From positions 806,001 to 870,000 of the forward strand of contig NZ_JELR01000002.1 in assembly GCF_000708675.1 (NCBI RefSeq): a stretch of 64,000 nt of DNA, in the 5' to 3' direction. Source of the DNA: Microbulbifer sp. HZ11. GTDB lineage: Bacteria > Pseudomonadota > Gammaproteobacteria > Pseudomonadales > Cellvibrionaceae. The position numbers and the translations under genes are program-made. A model generated the notes under the pieces. The model was not told the origin of the DNA and searched no databases. It was given only the letters and a program-made list of their open reading frames with translations. Shown here one piece after another: positions 1-7,769 of the stretch (positions are counted from its first letter, which is position 1; each line of letters starts with the position of its first letter).

Positions 1-1
1 G

Positions 2-88
2 GATCTGGTACTCATCGAACGGGATGAGGAAGAGCAGACCGCGGAACAGGAATCGAGTTCAACGGAGGAGGAAGGCACGGAAAGCTGA
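2..88 (+). CDS. C-terminal end of an unidentified protein (5' truncated by window edge)
   Basis: Only the last 28 codons are present, ending in TGA at 86-88. The tail is strongly acidic and Ser/Thr-rich (runs of Glu, ending EEGTES). The frame is supported by the terminator starting about 20 bases after the stop and by the absence of stops. Nothing about its function can be read from this fragment; acidic tails like this occur on many cytoplasmic proteins. Confidence 0.6.
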   Translation, partial: DLVLIERDEEEQTAEQESSSTEEEGTES

Positions 89-110
89 AAACAACGCTTA
101 ATAAAAAAAA

Positions 111-132
111 CCGCGCATTGCGCGGTTTTTTT
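111..132. terminator. Bidirectional rho-independent terminator
   Basis: A perfect 6-bp G+C stem (CCGCGC/GCGCGG, loop ATT) is followed by seven T on the plus strand and preceded by a run of A, so it can end transcription both ways. It lies between the truncated plus-strand gene and the convergent PhzF-like gene and serves both. Confidence 0.85.
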
Positions 133-152
133 ATGCACGGGCTTCGGAAGTA

Positions 153-1061
153 TTACCCTTCAGGAAAGAACAGCTGGCCCTCCCCCATCTTGATCACGTT
201 GCCGCCGATGCGACAGCGCACTTCCTTGCCGGTCTTTTTATCAAACTCCACATGCAGCACGCTTTTGCGGGTGTCCACACTGCCGCGATCCACGGAAAAG
301 GTATGAGTGCCCGCAGCGGTTTCCTGCTGCTCGGCCAGGTAGGCGATAAATTCCGGCATCACATTGCCAATGGGCGGAAACACATCTTTTGCCAGATTGG
401 GATTCAGCAGGCGGCCGTGAAACTCGGTGCCGCCGGTAATCGAGCCCGGCGCAAACAGGAAAAGCTCCGAGGTGTACATCTCTCCCAACAGCGCGCCCCA
501 GTGATCGTGATTGAGGCTCGCGGCCAGCACATGTTCGGGGCGGGTAAAGGGAACGATCAGGGTCGGCGTATCCACGCTCACCACCAGCGGTTTGTACTTG
601 CTGAAGGTGATGTGTTTTTCCTCGGTATTCAGCGCCGCAGCCAGGCGGCCTGCATCCGGGGTGTAGCGATCCACCGTGGGGGAAAGCTCGCGGGCAAACT
701 GGATATTCCCCGGCACACCGTCCTTGTCATCGATAAAGCTTTCGATCAGGCCGCTTTCCTGTTTTAGCAGGAAGGAGGCAAAACTGCCTTCGCTTTTGCT
801 CAGCCCCAGCTCAAACGCCATAAAGGAGGCGGCGAGAATGGTGTGGGCACCAAAGCGCTGCTGGCCGTGGCTGTTGTAGACACTGGCAGGGACGGAAGCA
901 TCCGGTTCGATAAACACGGTTTCGGTCTGCTGAAACTCACTGGCGATGGCTTTTTTGGCCTGCTCGTCCAGTTGTTGTTCCGCCAGGTTTACCACCGGAA
1001 TCTGAGTGCCCTGAAAGGGTGCATCCGCAAAGACATCCAGCAATACATATTCAATCGCCAT
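153..1061 (-). CDS. PhzF-family isomerase-like protein, divergent
   Basis: A 302-residue protein of the PhzF / diaminopimelate-epimerase fold family, whose members are isomerases of small metabolites. The N-terminus has the family signature (DAPFQGTQIPVV) and the catalytic-type glutamate in QQTETVFI near residue 47. It departs from the family twice: the usual Cys-Gly-His-Ala-Thr segment reads RFGAHTIL, and the EDPxTGSA segment near the C-terminus is replaced by AKDVFPPIGN. A good Shine-Dalgarno (AAAGGA) stands 8 bases before the ATG at 1061. The gene lies 70 bp downstream of the GspE-like gene on the same strand and may be cotranscribed. The fold assignment is secure; the substrate is unknown, and altered catalysis is possible. 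Confidence 0.85.
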   Translation of the reverse strand: MAIEYVLLDVFADAPFQGTQIPVVNLAEQQLDEQAKKAIASEFQQTETVFIEPDASVPASVYNSHGQQRFGAHTILAASFMAFELGLSKSEGSFASFLLKQESGLIESFIDDKDGVPGNIQFARELSPTVDRYTPDAGRLAAALNTEEKHITFSKYKPLVVSVDTPTLIVPFTRPEHVLAASLNHDHWGALLGEMYTSELFLFAPGSITGGTEFHGRLLNPNLAKDVFPPIGNVMPEFIAYLAEQQETAAGTHTFSVDRGSVDTRKSVLHVEFDKKTGKEVRCRIGGNVIKMGEGQLFFPEG

Positions 1062-1131
1062 AATTAAATCCTTTTTTTTATTGTTGCCTTCCCTGACTAT
1101 GCGCCACCTGATAATTTTTGCAAGGGCGCAA

Positions 1132-2916
1132 TCAGAACGCGATATCCGGTGGCGGCGCTACGCGCAGCACTTCCTGCACGGTGGTGATGCCAGCGGCCAC
1201 TTTGCGCGCCCCTGATAAGCGCAGGCTATTCATACCTTCACGCATCCCCTGGCGGCGGACCTGCTGCAGGTCGCAGTCGTGGGTGACCAGCGTCTGAATG
1301 GCCTCGGTAAACGGCAGGATTTCGTAAATGCCCTGACGTCCGCGGTAACCGGTATTGCGGCAATCGAGACAGCCCTCCGGCTGATACACCACCTCCGGCT
1401 TGGGCGCCTTCCAGGGTTTGACCAGCGCCTGCCAATCCTCGTCGCTCACTTGCGCCTTGCGCTTGCAGCTGGGACAGAGGGTGCGCACCAGGCGCTGGGC
1501 CATCACCCCCAGCACCGTGGACTTCAGCAGGTAATGAGGCAGTCCCAGATCCAGCAGACGGGTCACTGCGGTAGGCGCGTCGTTGGTATGCAGCGTTGAA
1601 ATCACCAAGTGGCCGGTAAGCGCGGCCTGCACCGCCATCTGCGCGGTTTCCAGGTCGCGGATCTCGCCCACCATGATGATGTCCGGATCCTGACGCATCA
1701 GGGTGCGGATGCCGGCAGCGAAGTCCAGACCGATGCTGTGGTGCACCTGAGTCTGATTAAAACTGTCCTCCACCATTTCAATGGGATCTTCGATGGTAGA
1801 CACATTGACCTCGCTGGAGGCGAGCTGCTTGAGCGCGGTGTACAGGGTGGTGGTTTTACCGGAGCCGGTAGGGCCGGTGACCAGTACGATTCCGTTGGGG
1901 CGGGATAACATGGTCTGCCAGCGTGCCAGATCATCGCCGGCGAGGCCGAGGTCGGTATAGGAGCGCGCCAGCACTTCCGGATCGAAGATCCGCATCACCA
2001 GTTTTTCGCCAAAGGCGGTGGGTAGGGTGGAAAGGCGCAACTCCACCTCGCTGCCGTCCGGGCGCTTGGTCTTGATACGACCGTCCTGGGGTTTACGCTT
2101 CTCCGCCACGTTCATGCGGCCGAGGATCTTCAGGCGGCTGGTGACCGCAGCGTTGACCTGATCCGGCAGCTCGTGGATCGGGTGCAGTACCCCGTCGATG
2201 CGAAAGCGGATGCGGCCGATGTTCCTTCTTGGCTCGATATGAATGTCACTGGCGCGCTGGTCAAAGGCGTGCTGCAGCAGCCAGTCCACAATATTGACGA
2301 TGTGCTGGTCGTTGGCTTCCGGGTCCTTGAGGTTACCAAGCTCCAGCAGCTGCTCGAAGTTCCCCGCACCCGAGCTGCCCTTGAGACCACTGGCCCCGGA
2401 AATGGAATTGGCCAGGGAATAGAACTCGGTGCCGTAGCGCTTGATGTCGGCGGGGTCCGCCACCACCCGCTGTACGGTGCGGCCACTGGTGTGTTCCAGC
2501 TGCTCCTCCCAGCCCGAGGTGTAGGGCTGAGCGGTGGCCACCAGCAGCATTTCCTTTGAGGCTTCCACGCACAGGATCTGGTGGCGCTTGGCGAACTGGA
2601 AACTCATCACCTCGGTCACTTCCGCCACATTCACCTTGAGCGGGTCGATATGGTAAAGGCCGTGGGAAGAAGTATCCGCCAGCCACTGGGTAAGTGTGGC
2701 CGCGTCGAGCGTCTTACCGGGCTTTTTCTGATTGGGCAGCTCACAGCTGGCGATATAGGTGAGCGGGTGCATCTGCGCCTGCTCGGCGGTGCGCGGGGTG
2801 CCGATCAGGCGATTGGCGTCCATACGCGCCACATACCCCTGGCCCACCAGGTCTTCCAGCAATCCGGGCAGATCGAGAACCCGGTCCGCCCCTCTTGTCC
2901 CAGTGCTTACAGCCAT
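1132..2916 (-). CDS. GspE/PulE/PilB-type secretion ATPase
   Basis: A 594-residue hexameric ATPase of the type II secretion / type IV pilus assembly family. Residues about 55-160 form the MshE-like N-terminal domain. The Walker A motif GPTGSGKTT is near residue 350, the Asp box and Walker B (DPDIIMVGEIRD) near 410, and the His box HLVISTLHTNDA follows. A zinc tetracysteine is visible late in the protein (CPSC and CLDC pairs). All catalytic elements are intact and the length is typical. No pilin, inner-membrane platform or secretin gene is adjacent, so the partner machine (pilus, MSHA-like or T2SS) cannot be named from context. Confidence 0.92.
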   Translation of the reverse strand: MAVSTGTRGADRVLDLPGLLEDLVGQGYVARMDANRLIGTPRTAEQAQMHPLTYIASCELPNQKKPGKTLDAATLTQWLADTSSHGLYHIDPLKVNVAEVTEVMSFQFAKRHQILCVEASKEMLLVATAQPYTSGWEEQLEHTSGRTVQRVVADPADIKRYGTEFYSLANSISGASGLKGSSGAGNFEQLLELGNLKDPEANDQHIVNIVDWLLQHAFDQRASDIHIEPRRNIGRIRFRIDGVLHPIHELPDQVNAAVTSRLKILGRMNVAEKRKPQDGRIKTKRPDGSEVELRLSTLPTAFGEKLVMRIFDPEVLARSYTDLGLAGDDLARWQTMLSRPNGIVLVTGPTGSGKTTTLYTALKQLASSEVNVSTIEDPIEMVEDSFNQTQVHHSIGLDFAAGIRTLMRQDPDIIMVGEIRDLETAQMAVQAALTGHLVISTLHTNDAPTAVTRLLDLGLPHYLLKSTVLGVMAQRLVRTLCPSCKRKAQVSDEDWQALVKPWKAPKPEVVYQPEGCLDCRNTGYRGRQGIYEILPFTEAIQTLVTHDCDLQQVRRQGMREGMNSLRLSGARKVAAGITTVQEVLRVAPPPDIAF

Positions 2917-3128
2917 ACCCTGTCACCCGTCTACGCTTTATTGTGAAGGCGCATTGTAGCTCTTATGGCGAGCCGCAACAGTGCGCCGGTTGCCCCCATT
3001 GGTAACGAAACCGTCACGTCACTGTGCCCTGCGCACAGGTTGGGGTACCATGCCGCCAAATTTGGCCGCTGCTCACGTCACCAGGCGGTCTTTTCGTTAA
3101 CTGTCAGGACCGGAAAAAGGAACAGACC

Positions 3129-3806
3129 ATGCCCCTGTCCAATATCGCCAACCTGTTCGGCCGCTCGCCGATCAAGCCGATCAAGGAGCACATGGCGACT
3201 GCCCACGAGGCGTCAGCGGATCTGGTGCCCTTCTTTGAAGCCCTTATGAAGGGCGACTTCAGCACTGCCAAAACCGTACAGCAGCGCATCTCCGCCAGTG
3301 AGAACCGCGCCGACGACATAAAGAAAGACCTGCGCCTGCACCTGCCGGACAGCCTGTTTATGCCGGTCTCCCGCACCGACCTGCTGGAACTGCTGCACGT
3401 GCAGGACAAGGTAGCCAACACCGCTCAGGACATCGCCGGCCTGGCGATCGGCCGCCAGATGCAGATCCCCGCAAGCATGCACGCCATGATGGCCACCTTC
3501 GTGGAAAGCGCCGTCGCCACATCCGCCCAGGCCCTGACTGCCATCAATGAGCTGGACGAGCTGCTGGAATCCGGCTTTGCCGGGCGCGAAGTGGATATTG
3601 CCCGCCGTATGACCGAAGAGCTGGACGACCTCGAGCGCAAGTCCGACGAGCTGGAAGTGGAAGTGCGCGCCGCACTGTTCAAATTAGAAAAAGACCTGCC
3701 ACCGGTAGACGTGATTTTCCTCTACCGCATTATCGAGTGGGTCGGTGACCTGGCAGATGAGGCCCACGGCGTGGGCAACCGATTGCAGCTGTTGCTGGCG
3801 CGATAA
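3129..3806 (+). CDS. DUF47/PhoU-like phosphate transport regulator
   Basis: A 225-residue, all-helical protein of the TIGR00153/DUF47 family, distantly related to PhoU and normally encoded next to PiT phosphate carriers, which it is thought to regulate. The ATG at 3129 is preferred over upstream in-frame starts because AAAAAGGAA lies just before it and the family begins with this kind of sequence (MPLSNIANLFGRSPIKPI). The body is rich in Glu/Asp/Lys heptads (ELDDLERKSDELEVEV), consistent with a coiled-coil bundle. The PiT gene begins 14 bp downstream, so the two form an operon. Confidence 0.92.
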   Translation: MPLSNIANLFGRSPIKPIKEHMATAHEASADLVPFFEALMKGDFSTAKTVQQRISASENRADDIKKDLRLHLPDSLFMPVSRTDLLELLHVQDKVANTAQDIAGLAIGRQMQIPASMHAMMATFVESAVATSAQALTAINELDELLESGFAGREVDIARRMTEELDDLERKSDELEVEVRAALFKLEKDLPPVDVIFLYRIIEWVGDLADEAHGVGNRLQLLLAR

Positions 3807-3820
3807 CGGGGAGAGAAATC

Positions 3821-5098
3821 GTGGATATCATTGCTCAGTACGGCCATATCTTTCTGATACTGGCCTGTGTATTTGGATTCTTTATGGCCTGGGGGGTGGG
3901 CGCCAACGACGTAGCCAACGCCATGGGCACGTCCGTTGGCTCCCGCGCACTGACCATCAAACAGGCGATCATTATCGCCATGATCTTCGAGTTTGCCGGC
4001 GCCTATTTAGCCGGCGGCGAAGTCACCTCCACCATCCGCAAGGGCATCATCGCCCCGGATCTGTTCAACGATAGCCCGGAACTGCTGGTCTACGGCATGC
4101 TCTCCGCCCTGCTGGCCGCAGGTACCTGGCTGATGATCGCCAGTATTCTCGGCTGGCCGGTATCCACCACCCACTCTATTGTAGGAGCCATTGTCGGCTT
4201 CTCTGCGGTGGGCATCTCGGTGGATGCGGTGGCCTGGGGCAAGGTGGCCAGCATTGTCGCCAGCTGGGTGGTCTCCCCGGTCCTCGCCGGCACCATATCC
4301 TTCCTGCTGTTCCGCAGTGTGCAACGGCTGATCCTCAACACCGAAGACCCGTTCACCAACGCCAAACGCTACATCCCAATTTACATGTTCGCGGTGGGCT
4401 GGATGATCGCCATGGTGACCCTCACCAAGGGCCTGAAGCACGTCTTCAAGGACGCCGGTGTCACCCTGACCTTCTGGCAGGACGCGCTGATCGCCGGCGT
4501 GATCGGCCTGGTCGTGATGGGTATCGGCATCGTGCTGCTGAAGCGCATCAAGCGTGACCCGGCCATGGAAAAGGACAACCGTTTTGCCAACGTAGAGCGC
4601 GTCTTCGCCATCCTGATGATCTTCACCGCCTGTGCCATGGCCTTTGCCCACGGCTCCAACGACGTGGCCAACGCCGTGGGTCCGCTGGCCGCGGTGGTCA
4701 ACACCGTGCAACAGGGCGCAGTCACCGCCAAGGCGGTAATGCCGCCGTGGATCCTGCTGCTGGGTGGTGCCGGTATCGTGGTCGGCCTCGCCACCTACGG
4801 CTTCAAGGTGATGGCCACCATCGGCCGCAAGATTACCGAGCTGACCCCGAGCCGCGGCTTCGCCGCCGAACTGGGCGCCGCCTCCACCGTGGTACTCGCC
4901 TCCGGCACCGGCCTGCCCATCTCCACCACCCACACCCTGGTGGGCGCGGTCCTGGGGGTTGGCCTGGCGCGCGGTATCGGCGCACTCAACCTGCGCATGA
5001 TCACCACCATCGCCGCCTCCTGGATCGTCACCCTGCCCGCAGGCGCCGGCCTGGCGATTCTGTTCTTCTTCTTCTTCAAGGGCGTCTTTGGTTGGTAA
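3821..5098 (+). CDS. PiT-family inorganic phosphate transporter
   Basis: A 425-residue low-affinity phosphate:H+ (or Na+) symporter of the inner membrane. Both halves carry the inverted-repeat signature of the family: GANDVANAMGTSVGSRAL near residue 26 and AHGSNDVANAVGPLAA near 275. About ten hydrophobic segments alternate with short loops, and the protein ends in a hydrophobic Phe-rich stretch. Translation starts at GTG 3821 behind GGGGAGAG. It directly follows the DUF47 gene and is followed by a strong terminator at 5137, which closes the two-gene operon. Confidence 0.95.
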   Translation: MDIIAQYGHIFLILACVFGFFMAWGVGANDVANAMGTSVGSRALTIKQAIIIAMIFEFAGAYLAGGEVTSTIRKGIIAPDLFNDSPELLVYGMLSALLAAGTWLMIASILGWPVSTTHSIVGAIVGFSAVGISVDAVAWGKVASIVASWVVSPVLAGTISFLLFRSVQRLILNTEDPFTNAKRYIPIYMFAVGWMIAMVTLTKGLKHVFKDAGVTLTFWQDALIAGVIGLVVMGIGIVLLKRIKRDPAMEKDNRFANVERVFAILMIFTACAMAFAHGSNDVANAVGPLAAVVNTVQQGAVTAKAVMPPWILLLGGAGIVVGLATYGFKVMATIGRKITELTPSRGFAAELGAASTVVLASGTGLPISTTHTLVGAVLGVGLARGIGALNLRMITTIAASWIVTLPAGAGLAILFFFFFKGVFGW

Positions 5099-5136
5099 TA
5101 CTGGAACGGTAATAGCAATTACCTGGCGCACTTGAT

Positions 5137-5167
5137 AAAAAGGGAGAGCTATTTGGCTCTCCCTTTT
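5137..5167 (+). terminator. Rho-independent terminator of the phosphate operon
   Basis: A stem of about 10 bp (AAGGGAGAGC with GCTCTCCCTT, loop TATTTG) is followed by a T run. It stands 40 bases after the PiT stop codon. Confidence 0.9.
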
Positions 5168-5208
5168 TTGTGTTTAATCTGCACTGGCAATGTGAGAAGG
5201 ATCCCTCC

Positions 5209-6006
5209 ATGCAACTGCCCATCTATCAGGCTGACGCCTTCACCTCGGAACTCTTCAAAGGCAATCCCGCCGCTTACGTACCGCTGACCCGCTGGCTCGA
5301 CGACGCACTGCTGCAACAGATCGCCGCCGAGAACAACCTCGCCGAAACCGCCTACACCGTCCCCGCCGGCAACGGCTTTGAACTGCGCTGGTTCACCCCT
5401 GGCGAAGAAGTCCCCCTGTGCGGCCACGCCACCCTGGTCACCGCGCACCTGCTGTGGACCGAGCTGGGATTTACCGACGACGAGATTCACTTCTTTACCC
5501 GCAGCGGCGAGCTGATCGTGCGCCGTGACGGCGAACTACTGGCCCTGGATTTCCCTGCGCAGAACATCCAGCCAGTCGGACTCGGCAAGGAATATTCCGA
5601 TGCACTCGGCGCCGAGCCGCTGTCGGCCATGGAAGTCGCCGGATCCAATGACCAGCTGCTGGTGGAGTTTGCGTCTTCAGAGGTCATTGCCGCCCTCGAT
5701 CCCGATATGCGCGCCGTCGCCAACCTGCCCTACAAGGGGCTGATCTGTACCGCGCCGGGCGATGGTTTTGACTGTGACTTCGTCAGCCGCTTTTTCGCCC
5801 CGGCCATCGGCATCGATGAAGACCCGGTAACCGGCTCAGCCCACACTTACATGACTCCTTTCTGGGCGGAGAAGCTGGACAAGACTGCACTCAAGGCAAA
5901 GCAGATTTCACCCCGTGGCGGTGAGCTGGATTGTGAATTGAAAGGTGATCGGGTGATTATGCAGGGCAAGGCGGTAACTTATTTGCGTGGACAGATCTCT
6001 CTTTAA
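5209..6006 (+). CDS. PhzF-family isomerase
   Basis: A 265-residue PhzF-fold enzyme with the canonical motifs: N-terminal YQADAFTSELFKGNPAAY, catalytic glutamate in NNLAETAYTV, the CGHATLV segment, and EDPVTGSAHTYMTPFWAE near the C-terminus. Members catalyse isomerisation of small cyclic or linear metabolites; the true substrate is rarely known. ATG 5209 is chosen because AGAAGGA lies 8 bases upstream; an in-frame start at 5170 would fall inside the terminator region. It is the second PhzF-like gene in 6 kb, but the two differ strongly in sequence and are not a recent duplication. Confidence 0.9.
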   Translation: MQLPIYQADAFTSELFKGNPAAYVPLTRWLDDALLQQIAAENNLAETAYTVPAGNGFELRWFTPGEEVPLCGHATLVTAHLLWTELGFTDDEIHFFTRSGELIVRRDGELLALDFPAQNIQPVGLGKEYSDALGAEPLSAMEVAGSNDQLLVEFASSEVIAALDPDMRAVANLPYKGLICTAPGDGFDCDFVSRFFAPAIGIDEDPVTGSAHTYMTPFWAEKLDKTALKAKQISPRGGELDCELKGDRVIMQGKAVTYLRGQISL

Positions 6007-6036
6007 AATTACGGTGGTTCCTTTCTGCTTTGGCCC

Positions 6037-6229
6037 GGTGGCGGTGGCGCTACCGGGTAAGCTTTTGCGAGACACGAGCTAGGCGCCCCCCCGGTAACCC
6101 ATCCCTGGGGGCTCTTCCGCGAGGTCCCTCTCGCGGACAAAGCGTGAGCTTTGGACGCCGGCGGCGCCCGCAGGGTGAGGGCTTTAGCCCGAATCAACGT
6201 CTCACAAGTTTGCCCCCGGCATCGCCACC
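6037..6229 (+). repeat. Dispersed palindromic repeat, long copy 1
   Basis: An intergenic element of about 193 bp bounded by imperfect inverted arms that begin GGTGGCG and end CGCCACC. Inside, from left to right, are a short CCCA/TGGG hairpin, a 7-bp stem CCGCGAG/CTCGCGG at 6117-6136, a stem AAAGC/GCTTT at 6139-6152, a CGCC/GGCG hairpin, and GGGC/GCCC near 6180. The core is nearly identical to that of the copy at 62099-62268, and the first part also occurs reversed at 32416-32536. No transposase is present. It resembles ERIC- or MITE-type non-autonomous elements in size and palindromic build, but matches no family I can name. Confidence 0.85.
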
Positions 6230-6297
6230 TTTACATCAAACCGCAGTAGTTCTAGCTAGTTCGAGCAATTCGTAATCTGCGGGCTCCTAGTGCTTCA

Positions 6298-6780
6298 CTA
6301 CCAATAGTGATAATGCAGCCGCTCATTCTTCCGCGGCCCATCAATCTGCCAAATCAACTCAATCTCATCCGGATGCAGAATCAAGTCGGCGGTATAGGTA
6401 TCTTCACCACATAAATGCGGAGACTGATGACGAAACCCATGCTCCGTCACCGGAACAAGATTGAATAACAATACGGGCTCTTCCCGCCGCAAATGCTCAA
6501 GGCGCACAAAATCAACACAGCGCGTCCAGCGGTAAGTGTTCTGCAGATCGATCTTGTGGCCGTCGCCATCGGTAAACTCAGCCCGCTCCGCAAACAGAAT
6601 GTGCGCACCGAAACCCGTCACCGCCACCTCGCCGCGCCCGTGCCCACGCCAATTGGTTTGCGACCCGGGTCCATTGCTGGCATTAAAACTGAACGCACGC
6701 ACCTTCTTTAACCGCTCAACCAATTGCGCCAGCCTCGACAAAGCTTTGTAATCCACCACTGCATTCACCGGACACCGCAC
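6298..6780 (-). CDS. DUF6314 family protein
   Basis: A 160-residue cytoplasmic protein with no signal peptide or membrane segment. The C-terminal half has features I associate with DUF6314: conserved RWTRCVDFV, an HLCGEDTY segment (His-Cys...Asp-x-Tyr) and the near-terminal GPRKNERLHYHYW. The family is of unknown function, possibly a small beta-barrel. The apparent GTG start at 6780 lies only 6 bp from the start of the divergent exporter gene, so the true start may be a few codons further in (GTG codons 8 or 9). No clear ribosome binding site decides this. Confidence 0.75.
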   Translation of the reverse strand: MRCPVNAVVDYKALSRLAQLVERLKKVRAFSFNASNGPGSQTNWRGHGRGEVAVTGFGAHILFAERAEFTDGDGHKIDLQNTYRWTRCVDFVRLEHLRREEPVLLFNLVPVTEHGFRHQSPHLCGEDTYTADLILHPDEIELIWQIDGPRKNERLHYHYW

Positions 6781-6786
6781 CTATTC

Positions 6787-7647
6787 ATGATTCTGTTGAT
6801 CCTCATCACCCTCCTGTGGGCTTTCTCTTTCAGCCTGATCGGCGTCTACCTCGCCGGCCAGGTGGACAGCTACTTTTCCGTACTCACCCGGGTACTGCTG
6901 GCGGCCCTGGTATTTCTGCCATTTCTCAACTGGCGCACTCCACCACGTATCGCTCTCACCCTAATGGCCATCGGCGCCGTGCAGCTGGGATTGATGTACC
7001 TGTTTTACTACCAGTCCTTCCTGCTGCTCAGCGTGCCCGAAGTGCTGCTGTTTACCATCTTCACCCCGGTATACATCTCACTGATCTACGACCTGATGGC
7101 ACGAAGGTTTTCTCCCTTGAACCTGCTGATCGCCGCTATCGCAGTATTCGGCGCCGCCATCATCCGCTGGAATAATCTCAGCGGTGACTACTGGACGGGC
7201 TTTCTTGTGGTCCAGGGTGCCAATCTCTGTTTTGCCAGCGGCCAGGTGGCCTACAAGCAGTTTATGCAATCTCAGCAAAGCCGCGGGAACACACTGCCAC
7301 CCCGGCAGACCTTCGGCTGGTTTTTTATCGGTGCCAGTATCGTTGCCGCCCTCGCCTGGCTGATACTCGGCCAGCCGCAGTACCCGAGCAGCGGTGTGCA
7401 ATGGGGCATATTACTGTGGTTGGGAGCAGTGGCCTCGGGCCTTGGCTACTTCCTGTGGAACAAGGGCGCCACCCTGGTATCTCCCGGCACCCTCGCGGCC
7501 ATGAACAACGCCCTGATTCCCGCCGGGCTGCTGGTCAACCTGCTGATCTGGAACCGGGATGCGGATCTGCCACGGCTGGCGCTCGGCGGTGCCATCATCG
7601 TCGCCGCGGTGACACTCAGCGAATGGCGCAGCCGGGCGCCCCATTGA
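6787..7647 (+). CDS. EamA (DMT superfamily) transporter
   Basis: A 286-residue inner-membrane protein with about ten hydrophobic helices arranged as two EamA repeats, the usual length of drug/metabolite exporters that move amino acids, amines or carboxylates. Starting at ATG 6787 places the first helix (MILLILITLLWAFSFSLIG) at the N-terminus as in the family. An upstream TTG at 6724 would add 21 non-membrane residues overlapping the divergent gene. The substrate cannot be inferred. It shares an extremely short intergenic space with the DUF6314 gene. Confidence 0.88.
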   Translation: MILLILITLLWAFSFSLIGVYLAGQVDSYFSVLTRVLLAALVFLPFLNWRTPPRIALTLMAIGAVQLGLMYLFYYQSFLLLSVPEVLLFTIFTPVYISLIYDLMARRFSPLNLLIAAIAVFGAAIIRWNNLSGDYWTGFLVVQGANLCFASGQVAYKQFMQSQQSRGNTLPPRQTFGWFFIGASIVAALAWLILGQPQYPSSGVQWGILLWLGAVASGLGYFLWNKGATLVSPGTLAAMNNALIPAGLLVNLLIWNRDADLPRLALGGAIIVAAVTLSEWRSRAPH

Positions 7648-7769
7648 GCGGGAGTGGCGGCTGCTATAATTGCTGCCGGATGCGGGGCGCGGGATAGCGC
7701 CGGATTTCTTCGCATTCACCGCGCACAAGGAATTGTGAATGATGGACGCAGCGGAAAGCCCTCGCAGCA

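Noticed and set aside
4007..5131. Long antisense frame of 374 codons over the PiT gene
   Set aside because: It is a His/Gly/Asp-rich shadow of the membrane-protein codons, with no family resemblance, and lies opposite an unmistakable gene.
153..6006. The two PhzF-like proteins as a phenazine biosynthesis locus
   Set aside because: No phzA, B, C, D, E or G homologue is present, and PhzF-fold proteins are common in bacteria that make no phenazine.
6037..6229. Repeat as an integron attC site
   Set aside because: The RYYYAAC/GTTRRRY core sites and an integrase are missing, and copies are scattered singly between housekeeping genes.
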